A DNA stretch of 64,000 bases from Lineus longissimus (taxonomy: Eukaryota; Nemertea; Pilidiophora; Heteronemertea; Lineidae). The notes beneath the pieces are model-generated. The model saw only the letters and a list, made by a program, of their open reading frames with translations. It was not told where the DNA came from and ran no database searches. This document shows positions 43,338 to 52,433 of the stretch, piece after piece. The position numbers and the translations under genes are program-made. The number at the start of each line of letters is the position of its first letter. Position 1 is the stretch's first letter. The DNA lies in contig NC_088318.1 of assembly GCF_910592395.1 (NCBI RefSeq), positions 6,842,756-6,906,755 of the forward strand. Direction: 5' to 3'.

Positions 43338-44144
43338 ATGAGTCAAATAAGGAAAATGTCTCTAATTCCTCATGAAATGGTGGACAAATATTTGTCTCAA
43401 CAACGATACAAAGAGGACACAAAACCAGTGGCAACCCATGCAATGAGTATTGACAGAGAAATGCAGGAAGTGCTATCGAGGAAGGATATGAATGAGTATG
43501 ACAAAGCTTTAGCATATTCACAGTTACTTCGAAAGTATTTAGGAGCAATTCACTCAGAAGGCTCAGATTTAACTAAACCTATTCCCACTAGTGTTCGCGC
43601 GACAACAGCCACAGCTGCAAACCAACCTGTTGTACAAGAAAGAGAGCCAGAGGCGGTTGTTGCAAGTGGAACCACACCACCTGCAACCTCTCCACTTAAT
43701 CAGAAAACAATAGTCAACAATATACCGAACTACTCCAAAGCAAAGGCAAAAAAACTAGTCAATGCATTAATGAATGATCCTAAATTCCAGTGGGATGGAA
43801 AAGGTGAAATTTCAATAAACGGTGAGCCCATCAAAGGGAGCAATATAAGAACTATTGTCCAGAATGCCTCATCCAACAAGAAGCAGTCCTTTGCACCGGT
43901 TGGAATAGAACCTGTCCTGTCCTATTTGAACAAAACAGGTGGCATATCGGCTGATATGGTAACGAATAGGCAATGGAAAAAAGAACTCGGGGTGGGTGAA
44001 ATGCCAAAATCAGTGAATAAAACGCCCAGGGCAAGAACCAGAAGTCCATTGGCCTTCTGGAATTCGAATTCACCTGTCTCTTCTCCGGGTTTTACCACAC
44101 CAAGGAGACATGGTAAAAGCAATGACGAGTGGGAAGACTGGTAG
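43338..44144 (+). CDS. PW-like Polinton protein
   Basis: 268 aa, intact. It begins with an LIPHEMVDKYLSQQRYK helix and a helical segment around MNEYDKALAYSQLLRKY (about 50-75). A Pro/Thr-rich linker, a small folded domain (about 128-200) and a basic Ser/Pro-rich tail ending EWEDW follow. Proteins with this layout are found beside the integrase in Polintons; no biochemical role is established. Its end overlaps the integrase start by 35 nt. Confidence 0.6.
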   Translation: MSQIRKMSLIPHEMVDKYLSQQRYKEDTKPVATHAMSIDREMQEVLSRKDMNEYDKALAYSQLLRKYLGAIHSEGSDLTKPIPTSVRATTATAANQPVVQEREPEAVVASGTTPPATSPLNQKTIVNNIPNYSKAKAKKLVNALMNDPKFQWDGKGEISINGEPIKGSNIRTIVQNASSNKKQSFAPVGIEPVLSYLNKTGGISADMVTNRQWKKELGVGEMPKSVNKTPRARTRSPLAFWNSNSPVSSPGFTTPRRHGKSNDEWEDW

Positions 44145-45222
44145 TAAGAAATCGAATGAGTTATTGAAAAGAATATATTATGAACCAAATCATAGTGCTA
44201 GTTTTGGCGGGATAAATGCTTTAAAGAGAGCAGTTGGTAAGAGGATATCAACTTCTAACATAAAAAAATGGCTCCAGTCTCAAGACACATACACACTTCA
44301 CAAACCAGTTAGACACCACTTTATACGAAGACGTATCGTGGTTTCTGATATTGACGAGCAATGGGAGGCCGATCTTGTTGATTTATCGAAAATTGTCAGG
44401 TATAATAAACCCTTTAAATATCTTCTCACTGTAATTGATACCCTGTCAAAATATGCCTGGGTTGTGGGTCTAAAATCAAAAAAAGGTGACGAACAGGTGA
44501 CTGCATTTAAAAAGATAATTTCTTCCTCTAAGAGAAAGCCTAAGAATCTGAGAACTGATAAAGGGGGTGAGTTTGTGAACAAAAAATTTCAAGCCTATCT
44601 GAAAAAAGAAAATATTCACTTCTTTACCTCGAATAATGAAGTTAAAGCGGCAATAGTTGAACGATTTAATAGGACCCTTAAAAGTAAAATGTGGAAATAT
44701 TTCACAGAGAGAAATACTCTCTCATACGTGCCTGTTCTCCAAAAACTTGTGCACTCGTATAACAACACATGGCATCGGAGTATTAAGATGAAACCAAGTG
44801 AAGTGAACGAAGACAATGCTTCAGATGTTTGGCACACTCTCTACTCAAAAGAAAACCTGTCTGTGAAGAACATCAAATTCAAATTTCAAATTGGTGAAAA
44901 AGTGAGAATAAGCAAAGTCAAGATGACATTTGAGAAATCTTATCTACCCAACTGGACCATGGAAATATTCACCGTAAAAAAACAAATAAAAAGTAGGCCC
45001 CCTTTGTACGTGATTGAAGACGATGACGGAGACACCATTCAAGGGAGTTTCTATGAAACAGAATTACAGAAAGTACGCATAAGCCCTGATAAAACCTATA
45101 AAATAGAAAGAATACTTGCAGAAAGAGGACGTGGTAAGAGAAAGGAATACTTTGTTAAATGGGAGGGTTATCCATCAAAATTCAACAGTTGGGTTAGTCA
45201 CTCGGACGTTGAACGTCGATGA
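44110..45222 (+). CDS. INT: Retroviral-type integrase with chromodomain
   Basis: 370 aa. It would insert element DNA, giving the 6-bp duplication. The catalytic triad is Asp88 (WEADLVD), Asp150 (LRTDKGGEF) and Glu184 (IVERFNRT). An SH3-like region (QIGEKVRISK) and a C-terminal chromodomain (YKIERILAERGRG, KEYFVKWEGYPSKFNSWV) follow. The N-terminal helix set (LLKRIYYEPNHSASFGG) is the Polinton type. The chromodomain could direct insertion to marked chromatin. No break was seen. Confidence 0.95.
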   Translation: MVKAMTSGKTGSKKSNELLKRIYYEPNHSASFGGINALKRAVGKRISTSNIKKWLQSQDTYTLHKPVRHHFIRRRIVVSDIDEQWEADLVDLSKIVRYNKPFKYLLTVIDTLSKYAWVVGLKSKKGDEQVTAFKKIISSSKRKPKNLRTDKGGEFVNKKFQAYLKKENIHFFTSNNEVKAAIVERFNRTLKSKMWKYFTERNTLSYVPVLQKLVHSYNNTWHRSIKMKPSEVNEDNASDVWHTLYSKENLSVKNIKFKFQIGEKVRISKVKMTFEKSYLPNWTMEIFTVKKQIKSRPPLYVIEDDDGDTIQGSFYETELQKVRISPDKTYKIERILAERGRGKRKEYFVKWEGYPSKFNSWVSHSDVERR

Positions 45223-45241
45223 AGATATCTTGCCTAAAAAA

Positions 45242-45592
45242 ATGTCAATTGAACTTTCCGATGGAAATATAGAAAGAAATACACCTCTGTCTGAAGTAGA
45301 AAGAGAAGACGAAGTAGACAAGGGTGAAGATCGACAATCGGTGACTTCACGGCACAAAAACTGGATTATTTTTGGGCATAATGTTCCAAAACCAGAAATA
45401 ATATTCTTTACTCAAGTTGTGATCATTTATATCGTTGTCATCACAGCTCTTTTTAACATTGCATTTGCAAATGGTGAGAGTAACCTGTGGATATCTCTTC
45501 TATGCAGCTGTCTAGGCTATCTGTTACCAAACCCGTCGTTTCCTACTGAAAATAATCATCATCCTCTGCAAAGGAATACCTTTTCCAATTGA
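45242..45592 (+). CDS. Two-pass membrane protein of Polintons
   Basis: 116 aa from ATG 45242. An acidic soluble N-terminus (about 1-45) leads to two hydrophobic segments: IIFFTQVVIIYIVVITALF (about 54-72) and LWISLLCSCLGYLL (about 82-95). The VPKPEIIFF...YIVVIT...SNLWISLLCSCLGYLLPNPS pattern recurs in many invertebrate Polintons. The role is unknown; an envelope, pore or holin-like function is possible. It begins 20 bp after the integrase stop. Confidence 0.65.
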   Translation: MSIELSDGNIERNTPLSEVEREDEVDKGEDRQSVTSRHKNWIIFGHNVPKPEIIFFTQVVIIYIVVITALFNIAFANGESNLWISLLCSCLGYLLPNPSFPTENNHHPLQRNTFSN

Positions 45593-45598
45593 AATAAC

Positions 45599-46412
45599 AT
45601 GGCAGCTTTTACGAATGACCACTTCTATGTTTCATTACCCTGCAATAGTTCGTTAAAGTATTTCCCTGATAATACAATTGGACACTACACTACAAAGCTG
45701 AGCACTGCTATACGATTAGATTCAACTGAAAATTGGGAAGTAGGATTAGCCGAGTTTCAATATCCACACACGTGGAGTAATATCAACCTTTCCAACAACA
45801 ATTTTCGTATTTACATCCCTTCCAGTAACGATCCTGACCCCAAGACTGGAAAAATACCCATGACATGGAAAACATTAACAGTTCCAATCAAATACTATAA
45901 TGACATCAACAAATTGGTAATGGAAATGAATCTCAAAATTCAAAGTGCACTCACTAGCGTTCAACAAGATACACATTTTTTTCTCAACTATGACAGGGTT
46001 GCAAAAAAAAGTTAGTTTTGTGCTCCCAGAAGGTAGACTGATACTATTACCATCACCACTGTCTCATATGTTAGGCTTTCATCAAGACAATATTGCCCTT
46101 AACGAGAACACAACCGCTCCCTATCAAGCAGATATACTCAGACATTTTCATGATATGTACGTGTATAGCGATGTATTACAATATCAACTGGTGGGAGATG
46201 TATTGACACCTTTACTCAGAACTGTATGTGCTGAAGGTAAAGAGGATGAGAGTATTCGCAAGTCATATAAAAATATTCATTATTTCTCTGTCAGCAAGTC
46301 TACATTTGAGACAATCGAAATAGATATAAGGAGTGACACAGGCGACTCCATACCATTTGAGAAAGGCAGAGTTGATGTTCTACTTCACTTCAGGCGCAAA
46401 CGAAAAATATGA
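45599..46412 (+). pseudogene. Penton-like minor capsid protein, one frame break
   Basis: The single-jelly-roll protein expected at capsid vertices. The first frame, 45599-46015, includes NWEVGLAEFQYPHTWSN, the diagnostic block. The second frame, about 46002-46412, continues with PLSHMLGFHQ and YVYSDVLQYQLVGD. The change lies in an A8 run (46003-46010) and would need a one-base net difference. It may be a real mutation, a sequencing error, or slippage. It lies 6 bp after the membrane protein and its end overlaps the next gene by 4 bp. Confidence 0.85.
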
Positions 46413-46849
46413 GAAAGGTTTATATTTGTGACCCTCATTGTTATGATGCACATTACACCCAAAAAGGTAGTGGTGGATTCCCTGTGTTTATGGGTGCCCC
46501 TGTACAGCGAGGACATGGCATAGGGGGTTTATTCTCAGGTCTGGCAAAAATGGCCATACCAATGCTTAAATCAGCTGCCAAATCGGCAGGAAAATCTCTC
46601 CTTCAGTCAGGTGCACAGTTTGCCGGAGATCTGCTAAAGGGTCGAAACCTAAAACAGGCTGCAAAACAGAGAGCAATTGAAGCTGGGAAGAATATAGGTC
46701 GAAATGTACTTTCCTCGGTTCAGGAAATGTCTCAGGGTAATACAAAGGCTTCTAATAAAAAGAGGAAAGCAAAGACTTCTGCATCCAGTCTGAGACAGGC
46801 GAAGCGACGGAGAAGATCAACAAAATCGTCGGCAGACATATTTGAATAA
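46409..46849 (+). CDS. pVI/pX-like core protein
   Basis: 146 aa. A Gly-rich segment (GHGIGGLFSGLAKMAIP, about 33-49) is followed by an Ala/Lys amphipathic region and a strongly basic tail (KRRRRSTKSS). The layout resembles adenovirus minor core/membrane-lytic proteins that are cut by the viral protease; the GIGG site is only similar to known cleavage sites. The start ATG overlaps the minor capsid stop, implying coupled expression. Function is inferred from layout and position before the major capsid gene. Confidence 0.6.
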   Translation: MRKVYICDPHCYDAHYTQKGSGGFPVFMGAPVQRGHGIGGLFSGLAKMAIPMLKSAAKSAGKSLLQSGAQFAGDLLKGRNLKQAAKQRAIEAGKNIGRNVLSSVQEMSQGNTKASNKKRKAKTSASSLRQAKRRRRSTKSSADIFE

Positions 46850-46859
46850 GACTGTCAAA

Positions 46860-48167
46860 ATGATCAGTGTTGGATCCTGTGAGTGCACAAAATCCGAACT
46901 GGAACTATTTTCCCTCCCACCAACGCTGACTAGCATTGAAAAAGCGCAGCATGTTGAATATCTACCTTTGGGGTCATTAGATGATGATACGCCAATAGAA
47001 TTTTTCATCTCTAATCGTGGTGATGAGTACATCGATTTGGCTAAAACGTACCTTTATCTGGAGGTGAAAGTCACCAAAAGCGATGGCACTAACTTGGATG
47101 AAAATGAAAAGGTTGGACCAGTCAACTATTTTTTTCATTCCTTATTTAGTCAGATTGACCTGTCATTAAATGGTCAATTAGTCACGTCCTCTAACAACAC
47201 TTACCCATACAGAGCCTACATAGAAACCTTATTATCGTACGGTCTAGAGGCAAAGAGGAGTCAGCTACAATCGGCACTTTGGTTTGCCGATGACCCTGGC
47301 AAATTTGAGAAAAACGACCCAGCCGGAGCAGACACTAATGGCGGTTTCAAAACAAGAGCAAAGTTTATAGCGAAAAGCAGACAGTTAGACATGTTTGGAA
47401 GGTTACACCTTGATTTATGTCATCAGAGTCGTTACTTGCTGAATGGTGTAGATTTGAAATTAAGATTGAATCGTACAAAGAATAATTTCAACCTCATGTC
47501 TGATGTAGGCACTGAAGTGACAAAAATAAAGAAAGCTGTTCTTCTTGTTCAACAAGTCAAGCCTAACCCTGCTGTATTAACCGCCCATGCAAAAGCTCTT
47601 AATACCAGTAATGCTAAGTACCCCATTAGAAGAGTTGAGGTGAAAACATTCTCAGTTAATGCGGGCACGCAAACTGTGACTCGAGATAACGTATATTTAG
47701 GTCAAGTACCAAGGCGAGTAATTGTTTTCATGACAGATAATGCTGCATTGGTGGGTGCAAAGAATAAAAATCCATTCAATCTTAAACACAATAATCTTAA
47801 TTTCATAAGCGTTGAAGCGAATAGTCGCACATATCCTGCACAACCATTGACACCATCTTTTGGAACAAATAATAGATACATCAGATCATACATGACATTG
47901 TTTACAGATACTGGAAAGGTTCACGACTATATTGGCAACGATATTACAAGAGAAAGTTTCAGAAAAGGGTACAGTCTTTGGGTTTTTGACTTGTCACCAG
48001 ATAAAGAGGATGGTGATCATGTTCATCTAGTAAAAGAGGGAAACCTTCGACTAGATCTGAAATTTGAGGAGGCTTTGACAGAAACTACATCCGTTTATGT
48101 CTATGCCGAATTCGATAACGTAATAGAAATTGATCGTGCAAGAAATATCATCAAGGATTTCCAATGA
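46860..48167 (+). CDS. MCP: Major capsid protein (double jelly roll)
   Basis: 435 aa. The ATG at 46860 is chosen because the frame upstream begins only with TTG (46842). Diagnostic blocks are VNYFFHSLFSQIDLSLNG (about 91-108), NTYPYRAYIETLLSYG and a FGRLHLDLCHQSRYLLNGVD segment, known from Polinton and adintovirus capsids. It would form the hexon-like shell. The end overlaps the protease start by 4 bp (ATGA). No break was seen. Confidence 0.95.
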   Translation: MISVGSCECTKSELELFSLPPTLTSIEKAQHVEYLPLGSLDDDTPIEFFISNRGDEYIDLAKTYLYLEVKVTKSDGTNLDENEKVGPVNYFFHSLFSQIDLSLNGQLVTSSNNTYPYRAYIETLLSYGLEAKRSQLQSALWFADDPGKFEKNDPAGADTNGGFKTRAKFIAKSRQLDMFGRLHLDLCHQSRYLLNGVDLKLRLNRTKNNFNLMSDVGTEVTKIKKAVLLVQQVKPNPAVLTAHAKALNTSNAKYPIRRVEVKTFSVNAGTQTVTRDNVYLGQVPRRVIVFMTDNAALVGAKNKNPFNLKHNNLNFISVEANSRTYPAQPLTPSFGTNNRYIRSYMTLFTDTGKVHDYIGNDITRESFRKGYSLWVFDLSPDKEDGDHVHLVKEGNLRLDLKFEEALTETTSVYVYAEFDNVIEIDRARNIIKDFQ

Positions 48168-48616
48168 ATACTTTAGAATTGATTAAAGTAGCAAAATTAC
48201 ACCCGAAATTGCGAAAATATTTCAAAGGTGTGTATGCCCTAGATCAGATACCTACATTTGTTGATAGTTATCCTTCAGCATACATAATTAATACACATCC
48301 AATGAGAAAAGAAGGTGAACACTGGTTAGCTATATGGTTCGATGGTAAGTGCAAGGCAACATTCTTTGATTCGTATGGTTTACCGCCAAGAAGTAAAATC
48401 ATCGTTAAATTTTTAAAGAGAAATACTTCCTGGTGGACATACTCCAGCAAAGTTTTACAATATCCTTTCTCATTGCTTTGCGGTCAATACTGTCTGTACT
48501 TCTTGGTGAAAAAATCACTAGGTTACTCTCTAAAGAACATCTTATCCGGATTTCGAAATGATCTTGAAATTAATGATAAAAAGGTTGTAAGGTTTCTAAA
48601 GAGAACATTTGCATAA
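48164..48616 (+). CDS. PRO: Adenain-like cysteine protease
   Basis: 150 aa. It is the maturation protease of the capsid, clan CE. The likely catalytic residues are His53 (GEHWLAIWFD), Asp69 (FFDSYG), Gln99 and Cys106 (QYPFSLLCGQYC). Spacing of Gln to Cys is as in adenain. Size is typical for Polintons. Overlaps the capsid gene by 4 bp. Confidence 0.93.
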   Translation: MNTLELIKVAKLHPKLRKYFKGVYALDQIPTFVDSYPSAYIINTHPMRKEGEHWLAIWFDGKCKATFFDSYGLPPRSKIIVKFLKRNTSWWTYSSKVLQYPFSLLCGQYCLYFLVKKSLGYSLKNILSGFRNDLEINDKKVVRFLKRTFA

Positions 48617-48662
48617 TTCTGTTATCAACAACCAATCAAAGCAAAGAAATGCTTATGAAAAT

Positions 48663-48671
48663 TATATAAAA
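48663..48671 (+). promoter_or_regulatory. TATA box upstream of the 116-aa gene
   Basis: TATATAAAA lies 41 nt before the ATG at 48712, after a 95-bp gap, suggesting a separate transcription unit. Confidence 0.45.
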
Positions 48672-48711
48672 TGAATATGTCTGTTGATAGTTGGATATTA
48701 GGCACTAGGTC

Positions 48712-49062
48712 ATGGCACAAGCTCAGTTAACTTGGAACGATAAACGCTCAGTCGAAGTGATGATGGAGGAAGAACAACATAACGATGGGAAAAAGAAACA
48801 GAAAGCTGAGGCCAGGTCTAAACAGAAGTCCGCAAGTATGGTTTTGTACTTAACACCGAAGATCATCCTCGCAATTTGGAAGGAAAAGGAGCAAATAAGG
48901 ATTCAGATCGATGATGGTGAAAAAAAGATAAACATACCACCCGAAGTTTGGAGGATTCTTCATTTATCGGCAGAAGCCATAACATTGCTTCTAAGTTTTG
49001 TAGAAGGACAAGGTGGAATTGCTGAATATTATGATTCGTATTACAAGACATGTCAACAATGA
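48712..49062 (+). CDS. Hypothetical protein, 116 aa
   Basis: Intact. A charged N-terminus (about 1-42) is followed by a compact domain: LYLTPKIILAIWKEKEQIRI, INIPPEVWRILHLSAEAI, then a helix. The strand-strand-helix order is weakly reminiscent of PC4-like folds, as in the adjacent gene. Not recognised otherwise. Confidence 0.5.
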   Translation: MAQAQLTWNDKRSVEVMMEEEQHNDGKKKQKAEARSKQKSASMVLYLTPKIILAIWKEKEQIRIQIDDGEKKINIPPEVWRILHLSAEAITLLLSFVEGQGGIAEYYDSYYKTCQQ

Positions 49063-49262
49063 CAAAACCCTGATCATAAAATCTCCTCAGAACTTAGGAA
49101 TCAGTTATCGATTGCAACTAGTGTGAAATAGTTTTAAGGTCAAGGACATATATGAATGAGGTCAATATTTGTTCTACTGACCTCATTAACAGCAACCAAT
49201 CACAATTCGTTACCCGAATGACAACGTACAATCACAATCACTCTTTCATCAGTCACGTGCAA

Positions 49263-49270
49263 TATATAAG
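49263..49270 (+). promoter_or_regulatory. TATA box upstream of the PC4-like gene
   Basis: TATATAAG lies only 12 nt before ATG 49282. Transcription starting 25-30 nt downstream would skip that ATG, so the in-frame ATG at 49324 is the more likely start. Confidence 0.45.
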
Positions 49271-49281
49271 GACAAAACGCC

Positions 49282-50426
49282 ATGAGTGCTCACATTCACT
49301 TCAAAACCTGCAAGTGCAAGAGAATGGAGAACGAAACTACCAACAAAAACCACAAAAACAACGCTGAAATGGATAAAGTAACGTCCACCCAGACCAAGTC
49401 ACCTGCGAAGAATGAAACAATCATGGAAACTCCGAAAGTAACCAGGCGAAGAGGGGTACGGTCTACAGTCCTCGATCTCTCAAATGCTCCTAGTGCACCA
49501 AAGAAGGCAAGGAAAGCTGCAGCGCGTACTCCGTTCAATGAGAGGGAAAAAGAAATGCTGCCACAATGCTCGAGTCGTGTAGAACAAGAGACTGAATTGC
49601 GGATCCGATCCGATGAAAGAGGTGTTACATTCTCCTATGGTACGAAATGGATCCGTCTCAGTAAAACGGGTTTCCTGAATCTGAAGAATCTCGTGGATAC
49701 CATCGATAAAAGGATCGTCGAAAGTCATGAGGAACGTTGGACTCTGGAGGACCACATATTTGTTCAAACAAGATTCTTTAACAATAAAATGAATGTTGAC
49801 ATTCGCCGTTTTTTCATCAGCAATGACAACGAACCTGAGAAAGATTCCGAAAAATCGCAAGCAACTCTTTTCAGGCCGACTAAATGTGGTGTATTCCTGA
49901 GCGTCCCTCAATGGAGGGAAATGTCGAGCAAGTTTAAAGAACACACATGTGAGGATTCATTGAAAATAACTCCACTCGGTCGACTCACTATTCAGGTACT
50001 AGGGCTGTACCTTTCAAAGATCGGTCAAGGTTTCGTGGATCTTGAGTGTGATGGATGCCTGAATGATTGGCCTAGTCAAACAGATCATGTTTGCTGCATG
50101 CAGGAAGACTTTGCTGAATGTCAGAAACAGATTCGAAGGAATCATCTAGACAACCTGAAAAAGAGCACCAGTATTCTTTATTTCACCCTTCGCCTGGCAG
50201 AAACTGCACTGGGGTTGGGCATTGAAATAAACCGCACGCCAAGATATCTGTTGAATAGAGCTTTTAACGATTGGACTGATGAACTTATCGCTGAAATTAA
50301 GTCGATTGAAAAGGCTGACGATGACGATGATGGTGTTGTTGCTGATGATGAGGAGGAGGAAGGAGAAGAAGACAAAGAGAATGCCATTGTTGCATCGGGA
50401 GGATTTAAAACGGACCACATTCAGTA

Positions 50427-50427
<1 letters not shown>
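49282..50427 (+). CDS. PC4-like (p15) single-stranded DNA-binding protein
   Basis: 381 aa from 49282, or 367 aa from ATG 49324. A basic N-terminus is followed by two strand-helix halves: FSYGTKWIRLSKTGFLNLK (about 112-130) and VDIRRFFISN...FRPTKCGVFLSVPQWREM (about 173-215). The second has the VDIRxF...PTKxGxxLxxxQW pattern of transcriptional coactivator PC4. A Cys-containing segment (CDGCLNDWPS...CCMQ) and an acidic tail (runs of Asp/Glu, about 345-372) follow. It may protect single-stranded replication intermediates or regulate transcription; this is inferred. Confidence 0.7.
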
Positions 50428-50465
<38 letters not shown>

Positions 50466-50835
50466 CATTCAAAAAGGTGTACAGTACTGTTTTTTTCAAC
50501 ATAAAGGATTGCAGAGTGAAATTTGTTAGCATTTCATACAGACTTGCATGGGATTACTTAGACTATCATGTAAATATTTACCTGTGGACAATGCCTACAC
50601 AATGCATTTGGAAGACTATTTAGCTCTTGATCATATATGGACTAGTATCGGAATATTATTAATATCACTTTTGTGCATGATAGGAAAAGAGAAGCAAGTT
50701 GGAATATACTTTTCCTCTTTTTGGTTTGTATAATATGTTTAAAATATGCATGCTGTGCTATGGTTATTTGTTTTTACTAATGCCATTTTTATTATTTTAT
50801 ATCATGTACAATGCTTTAACAAAAATTAAAAAACA
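50428..50835. other. 3' untranslated/AT-rich spacer
   Basis: A (TA)n run at 50430-50461 directly follows the last stop. No supported gene. Confidence 0.5.
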
Positions 50836-51177
50836 GTAGCATGGGCTACTTGGGGAAGAATTGTGAACGATTGAACTAGTTGCAACACTGATCTTCAAAC
50901 TCTACTTTGATGATGTGACCATGACCTCTACATACCCTATTTTGGATATTTTAACGTTACTCCAATATGGGCCATGGTCATAACCCACTTTGGATATTTC
51001 ACTATATCCAAAGTAGGTTACTAGGCCATGACCCACTCTGGAGATTTTACACCATATCCAAACTAGGTCACTAGGTCAGGTCAACTTTCAAACTTCTCAT
51101 ACACAAAGTAGGTCAGTAGGTCAGTAGGTCACTAGGTCAAAAGTTCATAATTTTCCCCAAGTAGCCCATATACTACT
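50836..51177. repeat. Right terminal region; inverted repeat 51008-51177 plus an inner inverted copy of the tip
   Basis: 51008-51177 is the inverse complement of the left arm and ends CCCATATACTACT. At its inner edge, AGTAGCATGGGCTACTTGGG (about 50837-50856) repeats the element tip in the opposite sense, so this 342-bp end can fold on itself. Confidence 0.88.
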
Positions 51178-51183
51178 AACTTC
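51178..51183. repeat. Polinton target-site duplication, right (AACTTC)
   Basis: Exact match to 32107-32112. Confidence 0.97.
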
Positions 51184-51360
51184 ATCTCTCGGCCGATCTC
51201 ATAAAACCTGTCCCATGCCACTCAAGCTTCGACTGGAATTGGCACAACATCAACTCTTTCGAGTTGATCCCTGTACTTGATGGCAGACGAACATATTTCA
51301 TTTTCAGCGTCCTCTATTTCCTCAACTGACATGACCAAAAGCCCTTCATCCAGAACTGTA
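51178..51360 (-). pseudogene. Repetitive unknown gene, 5' part, cut by the Polinton
   Basis: The minus strand reads LLVMSVEEIEDAENEICSSA and then, after a stop, DRFYEIGREMK, running into the duplication. This reading continues at 32112 downward, showing that the Polinton split one gene. Confidence 0.45.
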
Positions 51361-51444
51361 TCCTAGGTCTTCTCCTGAGATTTTACTTTAAAGTGACGTC
51401 CAATATCAACATGTTCTTCACAGATTTTCTACGTGTACTCGGTG

Positions 51445-51790
51445 CTAGCAGGTGATAACAACATATGATTTAAGTTTCCTGAGGAATAAGGGTATACGAA
51501 AATATGAGGGTCCGTTTACTACCACTTTCTTCCTGACCACAATGTTGACTTTGACATGACACTTGTTACTTGTTTCTTTAACAAGGTAATGTCGACATCG
51601 CGAAGTCTTCTCAAAGAATATTAAACTTAGGCATTCTACGTTGTTGTTAACGTGACAAACATCTACAAAACTAACCGCGCACTCAATCGGTGAATTCCTT
51701 TTCAAATTAACATCAATAACCGTGTTGGCGACAGCAACATCGTCGCTAATTACAAACTTTGTGGGAATCTCTGTTGGAGATTTGTCTTTA
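51445..51790 (-). pseudogene. PAN/apple-like domain fragment, copy 1
   Basis: SPIECAVSFVDVCHV...NVECLSLIFFEK...RHYLVKE resembles a PAN/apple domain (paired Cys, aromatic strand). No complete gene is visible. The second copy is at 59564-59984. Confidence 0.35.
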
Positions 51791-52433
51791 AAGACGAAAC
51801 AAGCAGAATACTTTTAGATATGGTATCTCTCAACGCTAGCGTTAGCGATGTAATCTCCCGCATTAATTGACTCTGACGTCATGTCATCTCCTGACCACGT
51901 TGTATAGGATCGAGTAGCCGCCCAAAAACAAGCCAACCACTAATTCAGTAAAGATTTCATAGTCGTATATAGATATTGTATACATTGCGCGCGTGTATAC
52001 TTAGCATTCGAAAGGAAGTACTAAACATATTGGTAAGTTTAAGAGCCAAAAAAAACCCAACACGTGTATATGGGGAAAAACACTGAAATTCGAAAACAAA
52101 AGTTGTTTTGAAGGTAATTTATGCGTCCAGAGCAGGGCATTTTTCACGATTAGGGTAAGTAAGAGTAAACGGTAGTCCGTATTTTATTCAGACTAACTGC
52201 TGATAGGGCTTCAATTCGTTAGTATACAATGATCAAAGGACCACTAGGAATTGATATCTCACTGGAGGTTTTGGTTGTCTCGCCATAACCGCGAAGAATT
52301 GGCCTAAACCGAGACGGAGCAGCGGTTCTCGCCAACATTTTAGCGCCACCTGAGCAGTTGCGATGACACAAAAACCTAAAACCTAAAACACTTGTATCAA
52401 AAATAAACATTATTGTGACCGTAAAATTTGTGA

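Larger units (their letters stand above)
32113..51177 (+). mobile_element. Complete Polinton/Maverick (adintovirus-like) element
   Basis: 19,065 bp with AG...CT termini, about 170-bp inverted repeats, and the 6-bp duplication AACTTC. It encodes protein-primed PolB, packaging ATPase, integrase, adenain-like protease, major and minor capsid proteins and accessory proteins, nearly all on the plus strand. Two A8 runs (37637-37644 and 46003-46010) sit where reading frames break; everything else is open. The 170-bp arms differ at about one position apart from a duplication, suggesting a recent insertion or terminal gene conversion. Confidence 0.97.

Noticed and set aside
45116-45241. N-terminal extension of the membrane protein
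   Set aside because: It begins with TTG inside the integrase chromodomain coding; ATG 45242 follows the integrase stop.
46842-46859. Upstream start for the major capsid protein
   Set aside because: The codon at 46842 is TTG and overlaps the previous gene; ATG 46860 is preferred.
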